Assembly: GCA_001650955.1 (NCBI GenBank)
Contig: LXYP01000045.1
Coordinates: forward strand, 62,001-126,000
Direction of reading: 5' to 3'
Origin: Sphingomonadales bacterium EhC05
Lineage (GTDB): Bacteria > Pseudomonadota > Alphaproteobacteria > Sphingomonadales > Sphingomonadaceae
Length of the DNA stretch: 64,000 nucleotides
Under the pieces are notes generated by a model, which saw nothing but the letters and a program-made list of their open reading frames with translations, was not told the origin of the DNA and searched no databases. Of this stretch, positions 1-8,837 are shown piece by piece. Numbering within the stretch: position 1 is the stretch's first letter; every line of letters begins with the position of its first letter. A program made the position numbers and the translations under genes.

Positions 1-314
1 GCGGAGAGAATGTGTTTTCTTCGGAAGTCGAAAACGTCATTTCAACTCACTCTGATGTCTCCGCGGTCGCCGTGATTGGCATACCATCGGAGCAGTGGGG
101 AGAAGAAGTCCATGCGATCATCATCCCGTCGGACGGCAAAGAGCCCTCATTGAATGATATTGCTGCGCATCTCGAAGGCCGTATCGCAAATTACAAACGA
201 CCCAGAAGCCTGTCGTTGCGCCATGAGCCTTTTCCACTTTCAGGCGCGGGCAAAGTGCTCAAACGCGATCTAAGAGCGCCTTTCTGGCAAGGTCATGATC
301 GCAACGTGAGCTAG
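1..314 (+). CDS. AMP-dependent acyl-CoA synthetase, C-terminal end (partial)
   Basis: The gene enters from the left edge; only about the last 104 residues are present. The reading frame is open from base 3 and begins with the GENVFSSEVENV signature, the A8 hinge region of class I adenylate-forming enzymes (compare RGGENIYSSEVENV in the complete ligase at 18750). It ends with the ANYKRPR and SGAGKVLKRDLR segment, in which the lysine of GKVLKRDLR is the conserved A10 catalytic lysine. The family activates a carboxylic acid to the acyl-AMP and then the CoA thioester; the substrate cannot be read from this fragment. A GTG at base 12 is internal to the domain and is not a start. There is no clear terminator after the stop. 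Confidence 0.85.
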   Translation, partial: GENVFSSEVENVISTHSDVSAVAVIGIPSEQWGEEVHAIIIPSDGKEPSLNDIAAHLEGRIANYKRPRSLSLRHEPFPLSGAGKVLKRDLRAPFWQGHDRNVS

Positions 315-881
315 GCCCGGCTGCCCAGATGGAGCCGGATCAATATGCTCGTTGCTACTCGAAGTAGCTGGCCACCTTCACGACGCTCAAAAAGATGAAC
401 ATAATCGCGACGCCGGCCATCCCGATGAGTTTGAGCATGTCTCTATTCATCGTCTTTGGGAACTTTCTGTCTTCCATTGTGGTGCCGCGGTGAAGATCAC
501 CATTTTGCGAGCGACTCAAACAGCCTAGCTTGCTGCCATGCTCTTATTCAACGCGCGTAAAAGCTGCAATATAAACAATCAGTTCGATTACCCATAATCT
601 CTAATCATCAGTCATGGCCGCTTGTCCGCCGACAAATGGCGCTGGCTTTGGCCAAATTGAAGTTTGAAACGGATGGTGCCTGGCCCGCATAGCTTTGGGG
701 GGAGGAAGCTATCCGCAGGTGACAGAAAGGATCAAACGACATGTCGCCGAATGATGATGCTTGCATCACCGGATTATCGCCGCCTAATATTGGTTGGCAG
801 ATGACTGCAAATATCGCGTGCCCAATATGGTCCGATTTCTGAAAATATCTGAATTTAACCAATATCTTAATAGGGAATCTA
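315..881. other. Gene-poor gap between ligase and AraC regulator
   Basis: Apart from the possible 40-residue frame at 355-477, I see no coding region, terminator hairpin or repeat here. The last part, from about 600 to 881, presumably holds the promoter of the AraC-type regulator, which has a purine-rich TAGGGAAT just before its GTG. Confidence 0.5.
355..477 (-). CDS. Possible small single-span membrane protein, 40 aa
   Basis: This short reading frame starts with ATG at 477 and ends with TAG at 355. It encodes 40 residues: a charged N-terminus with several Lys/Arg, one hydrophobic stretch of about 18 residues (LIGMAGVAIMFIFLSVVKVA) and a short polar tail ending in SYFE. That composition suits a small inner-membrane protein. 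No strong ribosome binding site precedes the ATG and I recognise no family. It is the only reading frame of note between the ligase and the AraC regulator. It could be a chance frame. Confidence 0.35.
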   Translation of the reverse strand: MEDRKFPKTMNRDMLKLIGMAGVAIMFIFLSVVKVASYFE

Positions 882-1916
882 GTGACCGAAAATTTTTTGT
901 TTCTGGATTTTGGGATTCGTGCCGGCGCGATGACAGCCATGTTTCTGGTTGCGTTGATCGTGTTGTTTAGCCGGGCAAAGCTGGCCTTTAAAGTCGCTAT
1001 AAGCTTGATGATCATGGGGGGAATTGGTCATTTGATGGCCGCATCGCCCTATATTTTCCCCAATGCCGGCAATTTGCAGCCTGTTCTGAAATTTTGGTCG
1101 CAAACAGCGGTGCTTTGGTTCTGGTTCTTCGCCTTGACCTTGTTCGACGAGACAATCCCCAAACGGCTGCTGACGGGATTGTGCGTTATTTTCGCAGCCA
1201 TGTGGTTTATCATTTGGACGTTACCAGAATGGCGGAATGCGGTCATTGTTCCACATCATTTGCTTTCGATTATATTGATTGTTCACATAATCTGGCTCGC
1301 CATATCTGGGCTAAGAGATGATCTTATAGAAAGTCGTCGCCGTTTGCGGATATGGCTGGTGATCACGATCGGACTGATCGTGCTTTCCATATCAGTCTCG
1401 ATTAGTGACGGCTATTGGTCATCCCGGCAGTTGGGCTGGGGTATATTTTCTGCGATAGCAATTTTGGGGGCAGCGATATTCGCGGGCCTGACATTGCTCG
1501 GGATCGATCAAAATTTGATCGCTGAAGACTTAGGCCGCGACAAACCTCTTCGCAGTGATGATCTGTCGCCATCGGAGAGAGTGCTCAATGAGAAGCTGCT
1601 CCAATATATGGAATCTGGCTATTATACGACGTCTGGACTGACAGTGCGTGCTTTTGCTGCGGAGCTTGGCGTGCCAGATCATAAACTCCGCACGCTGATC
1701 AACGGGAAGCTCGGTTACACGAATTTCTCTTCTTTTTTGAATCACTATCGAATCGAAAAAGCAAAAGAACAGCTCGCTCACCCTGATTTTGTTGATGTGC
1801 CGATTTTTACCCTCGCCATGGATCTGGGCTATGGATCATTGGCACCGTTCAACCGGGCTTTTCGAGAAGAGACCGGCATGTCACCCAGCGACTTTCGAGA
1901 AAGAGCAATCGCTTGA
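882..1916 (+). CDS. AraC family regulator with N-terminal membrane domain
   Basis: The protein has 344 residues. The first 215 or so form six or seven hydrophobic segments, for example the stretches around residues 14-30, 36-52, 76-92, 97-112, 121-137, 150-167 and 175-195. The last 100 or so form an AraC/XylS DNA-binding domain with two helix-turn-helix units: LRTLINGKLGYTNFSSFLNH, then the family signature IFTLAMDLGYGSLAPFNRAF followed by GMSPSDFRE. Membrane-anchored AraC proteins of this layout are known, with the membrane part presumed to sense a signal. The start is GTG at 882, about 10 bases after TAGGGA. The next gene, a hydroxylase family protein, lies 110 bases downstream on the same strand and is a plausible target. 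The ligand is unknown. Confidence 0.85.
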   Translation: MTENFLFLDFGIRAGAMTAMFLVALIVLFSRAKLAFKVAISLMIMGGIGHLMAASPYIFPNAGNLQPVLKFWSQTAVLWFWFFALTLFDETIPKRLLTGLCVIFAAMWFIIWTLPEWRNAVIVPHHLLSIILIVHIIWLAISGLRDDLIESRRRLRIWLVITIGLIVLSISVSISDGYWSSRQLGWGIFSAIAILGAAIFAGLTLLGIDQNLIAEDLGRDKPLRSDDLSPSERVLNEKLLQYMESGYYTTSGLTVRAFAAELGVPDHKLRTLINGKLGYTNFSSFLNHYRIEKAKEQLAHPDFVDVPIFTLAMDLGYGSLAPFNRAFREETGMSPSDFRERAIA

Positions 1917-2026
1917 AAATGAAAAATGTCGATCATTTTTAAAATCGATTGCCATTTTTCGATATAGCGGAGCCATTCCTTGTTCGTACCGCCATGATGT
2001 AGCTTCACACATTATGGGAGTGACGC

Positions 2027-2857
2027 ATGGATAGCCTATATCAAATGATTTCGGAGCATTTTGCCGGAGTGTTCACTTTCGGGCTTGGCCGCTATCTCAT
2101 AGCGGCAGGGCTTCTTTCATTGATTCTCTGGCTTGCAAAAAATTGGTCTGATAATCGCCGTATTCAGAACCGTCGCGCGGGAGTTAGAGATTATCGGCGT
2201 GAGATATCTTCATCTTTGAGAACCGTGTTCATATTCGGTTTGACAAGCCTCACCACCGTCGTGATGATCAAGTTTGGCTGGGTTAGCAAATTGGATGGCC
2301 CCATCAATGGTTGGCTTTTTGGCGTACAACTTGTCGCGATCATCGTCGCGCATGATGCCTATTTCTACTGGATGCACCGCGGGTTGCATCTAAAGAAAAT
2401 GTTCAAATTTTCACATCTGCATCACCATCAATCGCGGACTCCAACGCCCTGGGCGGCCTATAGTTTCTCTCCATTCGAAGCGGTTACTGAGGCGGCATTC
2501 GTGCCAATTTATTTGTTGTTCCTAAGCGTGATCGGAGCGCCCATCTATGGGCTCGTCATTGCGCTTTTCCTCGTACATATGATTGTTCGCAACGTGATGG
2601 GACACGCGGGTGTCGAGTTGTTCCCAGCGGGTTGGACTAGAGGCCCCTTTCGCTGGATGACCACCACCACGCACCACGATCTGCATCATAGTCACGGCAA
2701 TTCAAACTTCGGCCTTTATTTTACATGGTGGGATCGGTGGATGGGCACCGAGCATCCGGAATATCTGGCGAAATTTGATCTGGCCGTTGGGAATCGTGAC
2801 GCGAAGATTCTAGGTGGAGAGAAAGCAGCCGTCTTGTCTGCCGATCGTGCTGGTTGA
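2027..2857 (+). CDS. Sterol desaturase / fatty acid hydroxylase family protein
   Basis: This is a 276-residue integral membrane protein of the fatty acid hydroxylase superfamily, a non-haem di-iron oxygenase fold. The histidine clusters that bind iron are visible: HDAYFYWMHRGLH near residues 108-120, HLHHHQS near 130, and THHDLHHSHG near 215-224, followed by NFGLYFTWWDRWMGT, which is typical of the family C-terminus. At least four hydrophobic segments alternate with these clusters. The reaction would be O2-dependent hydroxylation or desaturation of a lipid in the cytoplasmic membrane; the substrate is not evident. ATG at 2027 follows GGGAGTGACGC, a good ribosome binding site. It follows the AraC-type regulator on the same strand. 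Confidence 0.85.
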   Translation: MDSLYQMISEHFAGVFTFGLGRYLIAAGLLSLILWLAKNWSDNRRIQNRRAGVRDYRREISSSLRTVFIFGLTSLTTVVMIKFGWVSKLDGPINGWLFGVQLVAIIVAHDAYFYWMHRGLHLKKMFKFSHLHHHQSRTPTPWAAYSFSPFEAVTEAAFVPIYLLFLSVIGAPIYGLVIALFLVHMIVRNVMGHAGVELFPAGWTRGPFRWMTTTTHHDLHHSHGNSNFGLYFTWWDRWMGTEHPEYLAKFDLAVGNRDAKILGGEKAAVLSADRAG

Positions 2858-3221
2858 TATGGATCGCACGCAAGCGCCGGCACAAGGGTCCAAGTCGCTT
2901 TTTCGATGAACAATCCCTCGGTGGACGGAAGAGGACGAGAAAAGCCACCTGGCAGCATAGCAGGGGCTAGACGGGGCGGGCGTTGCCAGGCCTAGCTTCT
3001 GCCCCGATCAGCAAATCTGCGGCAAAGAACTGACTCCCTGTGAAGACCGCAGAACAGATTCACTTTTCGGTATAATCGACAAGATGGCCCATCAGACTGC
3101 CCGGAATGACAATCTTCCACTATTTTGCCACATGGCCGCGAAGAGCTATTCCGTTTGTCTTGTGTTCTCGAGCGGCAAGGCGGTCCGTCTCTATGCGAAT
3201 GGCGGCTGATCCGATATTTGC
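2858..3221. other. Gene-free gap between convergent genes
   Basis: These 364 bases lie between the 3' ends of the hydroxylase gene and the lipoxygenase gene. I found no convincing reading frame. A six-base pairing, CGGGGC at 2972-2977 with GCCCCG at 3001-3006, is too weak and too widely spaced to call a terminator. Nothing else was seen. Confidence 0.5.
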
Positions 3222-5147
3222 TTAAATATTGGTACTTTGCGGGATTCTGGATGGTTGCAGATAATTATATATATGGCCATTCGCATAGCTTCCCCGGCTT
3301 TTGATGTCCGATTCAATGCCCTTGAGCGTCATCCGGAGCTGCTTCAGCGGTGCTTTGGTTTTCTCATTCTTGAAATAATCGGTAACCGACCGCAGTCTCT
3401 TATCGGTCGATGAATTGTCATGATATTTGCCCAGCGTGGTATATTGTGAGCTCGCCAAAATGCTGAGCGTCTGCATGACTTCCTTAAAATGTGCTTCATT
3501 GGGCAGATAGCTTGTTATGTCGGCCGGGCCCTCAAAATAGTCATGATAAATTCCGGCGGGCAAGGTTTCGCCAAAATGAGCTTGCGAAAAATTCACGGCC
3601 GCGTGCTGAACCGAGGCTATGAATATGATCCCGCTTAACGCTTGGACCAGATATGCGCGCGTATGGATCTGGCCATTCAGCGTCTTGCCATTGCGATATT
3701 CGCCAAAGCCGTTGATCTTGCCTTCTGTGACCAGCGTCCTTGCCCAATGCTGCAATTCGCAATCATTCTGAACGGCGGCATCATCTTGATAATAGATGTC
3801 GACATATCGGCAGACCCAGTCTGTCAGCGCATTCCATAGCTGGCAACCATCTTCCAGATAGGGGTAATCAAAATCAAGACCATCGCTACCCTTGTTTCCA
3901 GGACTTACATGGAGAACCGGAATATTGATTTTCGCCGAATCGGCATTGCCGGAGGCCCCGATTCTCTCTTCGCGAAAATGACCCACGCCGCGATTTGCGA
4001 TGTCTCTCGGGAAAATGCTGTCATTGAACCGATTGGCGGATCTTTGGGCCAAGGCCGGGTCGGCTCGCAACGTCTCGCTGTCGTAAATACCGAAAACTTC
4101 CTGGGCGACCAATGTGATGTTCGATGCCATTGTCCCGGTGAAATTCAGATCAAAAACACCGCCATTTTCGCTTTGTGGACTGATGTTGATCAGGTCGGTT
4201 GTTGCGAAATCCGTGATGTTGATTGTGCCTTCGAAATGCGGCCGCAGCAACACGCTTATCGGATGCAATTTTTTCGGCAGGCATTTGCCCGTTGCAACGG
4301 CAATTGACTCCATCACCAAATGCGTTCTGCCGAGATGGGCGATCACTTGATGATAGTTGATGTCTGCATTTTGCACGATGAATTTCGCGATTTCCCAATC
4401 GGGGTCACCGGGTTGAACGATAGCCGATTTGGCGCCGCGTTTAATTTGAATTGCGATCGGTTTTAGATATTTGCCATCGGCTTCAAACAGAGCCTTGGGC
4501 TGATATCCATATCGCTGCCGATCGCCCGCCTGATGATCTTCATTTGCGCTGACATGATCATTGTCGACCAAAATGCTAAGCGCGTGATAGTCGAGCGAAT
4601 AATAGGATTTTCCTGCTTGCATGAACTTTCCAAATGTTCGGTCAGAACCCACTTTATGCAACATGGAGGGGTTGACCCCTCCCACCCGCTGATAAGCAAA
4701 ATATTCATCTGATATCGATGTGGCGCCCTGTTTGTCTTCATCGCGCTTCAACGCATCGACCGCCTTGGCCGCGAACTGCAGCGACCATAGAGATGCGGGA
4801 TGCCAGTCATATTTTGAGCTTTGGTTCAAAAACCGGCTAGCGAGATTCTTCGCGTCACTAAACCCGAGGTCACTGGTGTTTTTCTTGGCGCCGGTTTTTT
4901 GGAGGCCCAGGCCTTTCAGGGTCAGGCCATTGGCGCTGGCGTCGCCTGAGGGAAAATCCCATTCGATACACTTCCCGGCAGTATCATATTCGTAGATCGT
5001 ATCTTGCACCCGGGAACTTGTCGCATTGCATGTTACGACAGGAGATTTTACCGCATCCTGCGCTCTGGCCGTGCCTGCCAAAGGCAATATTAACAGGCCG
5101 CCCAAGGTTGTGCGGCGGCTCAGCGATGGGCCAATAATGTGGGGCAT
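3222..5147 (-). CDS. Secreted bacterial lipoxygenase
   Basis: This protein is a lipoxygenase, a non-haem iron dioxygenase that adds O2 to polyunsaturated fatty acids. From the ATG at 5147 it has 641 residues. An N-terminal signal sequence carries a twin-arginine-like SRRTTLGG followed by a hydrophobic run and a TARAQ cleavage region, so export is expected. The family histidine pattern is present: H266-x4-H271-x4-H276, then HPISVLLRPH. The second iron-binding block is QHAAVNF (H515 and N519). The protein ends in isoleucine (I641), whose carboxylate is the fifth iron ligand in this family. So all five expected ligands, H271, H276, H515, N519 and I641, are in place. The frame is open up to a further start at 5249, but that would put 34 residues before the signal sequence. 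Lipoxygenases are uncommon in bacteria. Confidence 0.88.
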   Translation of the reverse strand: MPHIIGPSLSRRTTLGGLLILPLAGTARAQDAVKSPVVTCNATSSRVQDTIYEYDTAGKCIEWDFPSGDASANGLTLKGLGLQKTGAKKNTSDLGFSDAKNLASRFLNQSSKYDWHPASLWSLQFAAKAVDALKRDEDKQGATSISDEYFAYQRVGGVNPSMLHKVGSDRTFGKFMQAGKSYYSLDYHALSILVDNDHVSANEDHQAGDRQRYGYQPKALFEADGKYLKPIAIQIKRGAKSAIVQPGDPDWEIAKFIVQNADINYHQVIAHLGRTHLVMESIAVATGKCLPKKLHPISVLLRPHFEGTINITDFATTDLINISPQSENGGVFDLNFTGTMASNITLVAQEVFGIYDSETLRADPALAQRSANRFNDSIFPRDIANRGVGHFREERIGASGNADSAKINIPVLHVSPGNKGSDGLDFDYPYLEDGCQLWNALTDWVCRYVDIYYQDDAAVQNDCELQHWARTLVTEGKINGFGEYRNGKTLNGQIHTRAYLVQALSGIIFIASVQHAAVNFSQAHFGETLPAGIYHDYFEGPADITSYLPNEAHFKEVMQTLSILASSQYTTLGKYHDNSSTDKRLRSVTDYFKNEKTKAPLKQLRMTLKGIESDIKSRGSYANGHIYNYLQPSRIPQSTNI

Positions 5148-5384
5148 GACAGGTGCTTTCGATCCAATTGGTAAAATTAAGTCGAACGGCCGGGCGGATC
5201 GCAATTCACTCCCCCAAGACGCGCAACTGACGCTGGTTGAGCGAGCCATATGGTCGCTTGCATGTCAAGCAATAGTGCCTTAGGCCACCCGAAATCTCAG
5301 TCGAAAACGTCTGAAATGCTTACAAAAAATCTCTCGTGCATTCGCTTGCACCTGCAGGCAAGACGCCAATGAATGGGGAGTTTC

Positions 5385-6413
5385 ATGCAAGTCAAAAAAA
5401 TCACCTTTACCCGACCGATTTGGGCATTTGCAGCCTTTGGCGTGCTTGCATGGAATATTCCGACATCAATCAAGGCATTTGGTACAATCACGGAAGCAGG
5501 CCAGAATGCCGAACATGGCCGTATCACCCGCCATGCATTGGCCTGTCAGCCAGAATCAGCCCCGGGTTCCTGTTTCGAGGAAAAGACTCTGGATAGCCTT
5601 GCGGGAAAGCCTGGCAGCTTTGGCGCTGTTGGCGGACCAGATCGCGGGCGTGGCATGTTGACGTCTTTCGCCCATTGTAGCGCCGGAGACTTTCTGGATG
5701 TTTCCGGCTATCCGCGAACCAAAGCCGAGGCAAATGCCGGTTTGGCAGAATGCCGGACCTATATGGTTGAAAATCTGTCCCATGCCGTGACTGATGCGGC
5801 AGATCTGTTGGACGATCAAAATGAAATCCGTCCACGAGAGGTTTCCAGGACCTTTGGTTGTATTTACCGGGGCAGCACCCACGGCCGCGCAAAATGCAAT
5901 ATTCTCGCCCATATGGGACGCATCTTGCACGCGTCGCAGGATTTTTACTCGCACAGCAATTGGGTTGATCTGCCAGATGATGCTCTCGCTATTGATGCCA
6001 AAAATCCGCCAGGACTTGGACAGCGCGGCGCGGCACCCTGGCTTGATCTTCGCATCACCGAACCGGTCTTTCCGGACGGCCTGATCTCGGGCTGCTTCGA
6101 CAATGTGTCATTTCTGGATGAAAATCGGGGCTGCCTTTACGGCGATGACGGTGCGCACCGAGTCAGACATGCAGATGTTGCCAAAGATACTGGGATCATT
6201 GATCCAGAAATTGGCATTGGTTCGTCCAAGCGCGGAGCCATGAATGGCAATTTCCGCCGTGCCGTTGAAGCTGCGATTGCCGATAGTGCGGACAAATGGG
6301 CGACATATCGCGAATTGTTGATCGCGACATATGGCGCGGAGCGCGGGGCGAAAATGATTTGCGCCCTGACCAGCGATGAACCGGTCAAATCATGCAAAAA
6401 GGGCAATCTGTAA
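5385..6413 (+). CDS. Secreted HET-C / zinc phospholipase C-like protein
   Basis: The protein has 342 residues from ATG 5385, which is preceded by GGGGAG at four bases' distance; the in-frame ATG at 5373 lacks this. A signal peptide covers about residues 1-29. The mature part carries EHGRITRHALAC and, near residue 185, AHMGRILHASQDFYSHSNW. The pattern of a helix with H-x-x-G-x-x-x-H-x-x-Q-D-F-Y-x-H-S-N-W is typical of the HET-C family and resembles the zinc-binding helices of phospholipase C/P1 nuclease proteins. I infer an exported lipid-active or metal-binding protein, possibly a phospholipase; activity is not proven. Several cysteine residues suggest disulfides. It is divergent from the lipoxygenase (238 bases between starts) and is followed by two further exported proteins on the same strand. 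Confidence 0.6.
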   Translation: MQVKKITFTRPIWAFAAFGVLAWNIPTSIKAFGTITEAGQNAEHGRITRHALACQPESAPGSCFEEKTLDSLAGKPGSFGAVGGPDRGRGMLTSFAHCSAGDFLDVSGYPRTKAEANAGLAECRTYMVENLSHAVTDAADLLDDQNEIRPREVSRTFGCIYRGSTHGRAKCNILAHMGRILHASQDFYSHSNWVDLPDDALAIDAKNPPGLGQRGAAPWLDLRITEPVFPDGLISGCFDNVSFLDENRGCLYGDDGAHRVRHADVAKDTGIIDPEIGIGSSKRGAMNGNFRRAVEAAIADSADKWATYRELLIATYGAERGAKMICALTSDEPVKSCKKGNL

Positions 6414-6526
6414 TCACTGTCGGCAAAGGCCGGATAGCAGGCAGTTGGATGGCACTCGCAGCATGTATCGAGGCCTGGCCTGTCCAATTCAAACAACTGC
6501 ATAATATAATTTTTGGGGAGATAAAT

Positions 6527-7468
6527 ATGCCATTTTTTACGAGGTCAAAACGTCGGTTTGTCGCAATTGGAGCGGTGATCGCCGCTGTCACAAGCGGGGC
6601 CGCTCATGCCGAAAATCTCACCATATCAGCGATGAACCCCGCGAAAAATTCCGCCGCCGCCAGCGTCAGTTCGGTCATGGTTGAGCGGTTTGATGGGCCC
6701 GATGGCACGGAACTCAGCTTTGCGATCGAAAAGGCGCTGCGAAGTGCCAAGATTGACGGACGGCCCTATTTTCAAATGACCGCAGATTCTTCGCGGTCCG
6801 AAGCCGTAATTTCCGGCACGGCGCGGGTCAGCGTCGATGAATTTGATCAATATCAAGCGCGCACCAAATGTGTCGAACTGGACGCGAACGATCAATGCAT
6901 CAAAAATAAAGAGATCAAGATTCTCTGCACGAATAAGGTCATGTCTCTGACGAGCGCGATAAGGCTGACCACCACGGATGACGGATCGATAATCTACTCA
7001 TCCAATAAGGGGGATCAGAAGGAGATTATTTTCTGCCCCGACGTCAAGGCCACCCTGACCACCGAAAGCCAAATTCAATCGATGATAGATGACGCTGCTC
7101 GTTCGGTTCGGCGTGATCTGGCCCCAAGACAATATGATTATAAAGTGGCGCTGCAAGAACGCCGCAAAGGATTGCCCAGTCAATATAGCAAGGCGTTCAA
7201 GGCAGCGGTGAAGCTGAGCAGAAGCAATCAAACTGCCTCATGTGCGGCGTTCAATGATCTTTATGTCGCAGCACCAGAAGCAAGATCGGTGATCTACAAT
7301 GCCGCGATATGCGCCGAGCGCGCTGGCGATTTTGACCGAGCCATCGAATTGTTCACCAAAGGCATAGGCCGATATAGCCTGTCAAATTCTCCGACCGAAT
7401 CCCGAGATCGGGTTCTGCGGGTTCGGAAAAACTATCTCGCGGCTATCGAACAAATCAACGTTCGCTAG
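6527..7468 (+). CDS. Exported protein of unknown function with C-terminal TPR
   Basis: From ATG 6527, preceded by TTGGGGAG at seven bases, the protein has 313 residues. It starts with a Sec signal peptide whose cleavage region is SGAAHA-EN. The middle part has no family I recognise; it contains several cysteines and a beta-rich look. The last 80 residues, including VIYNAAICAERAGDFDRAIE, look like one or two tetratricopeptide repeats. An upstream in-frame start at 6392 would add 45 residues ahead of the signal peptide and is unlikely. The gene lies 113 bases after the HET-C-like gene and 33 bases before the lipoprotein gene, so the three may be cotranscribed. It may help assemble or anchor its neighbours at the cell envelope; this is inference. 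Confidence 0.6.
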   Translation: MPFFTRSKRRFVAIGAVIAAVTSGAAHAENLTISAMNPAKNSAAASVSSVMVERFDGPDGTELSFAIEKALRSAKIDGRPYFQMTADSSRSEAVISGTARVSVDEFDQYQARTKCVELDANDQCIKNKEIKILCTNKVMSLTSAIRLTTTDDGSIIYSSNKGDQKEIIFCPDVKATLTTESQIQSMIDDAARSVRRDLAPRQYDYKVALQERRKGLPSQYSKAFKAAVKLSRSNQTASCAAFNDLYVAAPEARSVIYNAAICAERAGDFDRAIELFTKGIGRYSLSNSPTESRDRVLRVRKNYLAAIEQINVR

Positions 7469-7501
7469 TCTCCAAATACCGCGACAGAGAAGGACTTCAT
7501 C

Positions 7502-8008
7502 ATGTGGATCAAAATAGCACCGGTCATTCTGGTTTCCGCGTTCATGCTCAATGGATGCGATGCACAAGAGCAAGAACAAATGACACCGTCATCGGCCGTG
7601 ACAGATGAAACGATGGCTGAACCAGAAGCCAAGAAAACCGACAGCATCGATAGTGACGTGACGGTGGCTCTTGCCGACGAGGAAAAGCCGGCCTTGCCCA
7701 ATCCTCTTGGCATCAAGCCACCGCGCGGCAAAATTGCCAAATGCAAGATCACGAGGGCGGATGACATTTATCAGGGACCATGCCGGTTTCAATCCGAAAA
7801 AGGCGGCTCTTTCAGCGTCGACATGGATGATATTTCAGGAATTCAAGACGATATCATCAGCATTGGCGTTGCGATCATCGAACAGGACAAAGCCGAAGTG
7901 AGAGGTCTGACCAAGGACGGCATCAATTCGCGATGGGGCGAAGCCCAACGATCCGAAACAGACAGGGCGTGCTGGACAGGAGTGGATTTTGAAATCTGCG
8001 CTTATTGA
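7502..8008 (+). CDS. Small lipoprotein of unknown function
   Basis: The protein has 168 residues. The N-terminus ends in a lipobox, MLNGC, with the lipidated cysteine at about residue 19, so it should be a lipoprotein. A linker rich in Glu, Gln and Thr follows (residues 20-50), then a small domain with four cysteines (KCKI, GPCRF, RACW, EICAY) that could form two disulfides. Aspartate at position +2 after the cysteine is the classical inner-membrane retention signal in enterobacteria, though its meaning here is uncertain. I recognise no family. ATG 7502 has a GAGAAGGA ribosome binding site. It is the last gene of the three-gene exported cassette. Confidence 0.6.
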   Translation: MWIKIAPVILVSAFMLNGCDAQEQEQMTPSSAVTDETMAEPEAKKTDSIDSDVTVALADEEKPALPNPLGIKPPRGKIAKCKITRADDIYQGPCRFQSEKGGSFSVDMDDISGIQDDIISIGVAIIEQDKAEVRGLTKDGINSRWGEAQRSETDRACWTGVDFEICAY

Positions 8009-8318
8009 CAACTTCCAGCCTCATCCAGGGGAAGATAATCGATTGTCGGCGGTCGGGGAAAGAGCGGTTGGGATTGGCCTTGCTTATATCCTAGTCAAGT
8101 CATCGTCGCCGACCGCAAGTCAATATAGGGCCCCATCATAGGGGGCAATCGAGAGGATAGAATATCAATGGCGCGGTCGTGGCGCAATTTCTGGATATCC
8201 TCCGAAAGGGTCAGAGCAGAAGAAATCGCCATATTGAAGCGCCAAGCTTGATCAAGCTTTGGCCTTCGTTTGATAAGTACAGCTAGCCACAAATTTGGAC
8301 GGACCAAGACGGCATGCC
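8009..8318. other. Gene-free gap
   Basis: These 310 bases hold only a 70-codon reading frame on the minus strand (8095-8307) with no ribosome binding site and no recognisable domain. I saw no terminator hairpin or repeat. Confidence 0.4.
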
Positions 8319-8639
8319 CTATTTTCTGCGTTTTTTGCGATTGGCATAGCGCGCGTCACGGGCCGCCTTTTTCTCGGCCTCGGTCAGTTCCGGGGCTGCT
8401 TTCGGCGCTGCTTGCTCTTTTGCGGCTTTCCGCTCTGCCTTCAATTGCTCGAAAGCGGCGCGTTTCTCTTCGCGTGCGACCGCCTTTTTTTGCTCGCGCG
8501 CAAGCTGGGCTGCCTTGCGTTCGGCGATCACTTCGTCGCTGAGCGGCGGCTTTGCCTTGAGTTGTTTAAGCGCCGCCTGTTTGGCCTTGGCCGCCATTTG
8601 GGTGCGTTCTTGGAAACTGGGTTGTGAAAATGCCGGCAT
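8319..8639 (-). CDS. Small charged protein, DUF6481-like
   Basis: The protein has 106 residues, almost all Ala, Lys, Glu, Arg and Gln, and is expected to form one long helix or coiled coil. The pattern FQERTQMAAKAKQAALKQLKAKPP at the N-terminus (its first 20 residues are the most conserved part) and the ending ARDARYANRKKRRK resemble DUF6481, a family of unknown function that I know from sphingomonads. Such a basic tail could bind nucleic acid, but that is a guess. The gene stands alone between two gaps. Low-complexity composition makes any similarity search unreliable. Confidence 0.6.
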   Translation of the reverse strand: MPAFSQPSFQERTQMAAKAKQAALKQLKAKPPLSDEVIAERKAAQLAREQKKAVAREEKRAAFEQLKAERKAAKEQAAPKAAPELTEAEKKAARDARYANRKKRRK

Positions 8640-8837
8640 GTGAGTTCATTATTCCTTGATTGAGCGATGGAGTGTCATCGTCGGTCTATTGGCGAAAAGC
8701 TTTGCAAGTCGTACAGTCATTAGCGTCGTCGGGCAATGTTTAAGCATCCGCACAGGATGAGGGCTGGGGCGGTGGATCGGGATTTTGGTTCACCGCCGCA
8801 CCAGCCACAGGTCCTCAGTGGCGGTTTTCGAGTTTCG

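Noticed and set aside
5148-5249. Longer lipoxygenase starting at 5249
   Set aside because: It would place 34 residues before the signal sequence and has no better ribosome binding site than 5147.
8095-8307. 70-codon minus-strand frame in the gap before the DUF6481-like gene
   Set aside because: No ribosome binding site, no recognisable domain and no coupling to neighbours.
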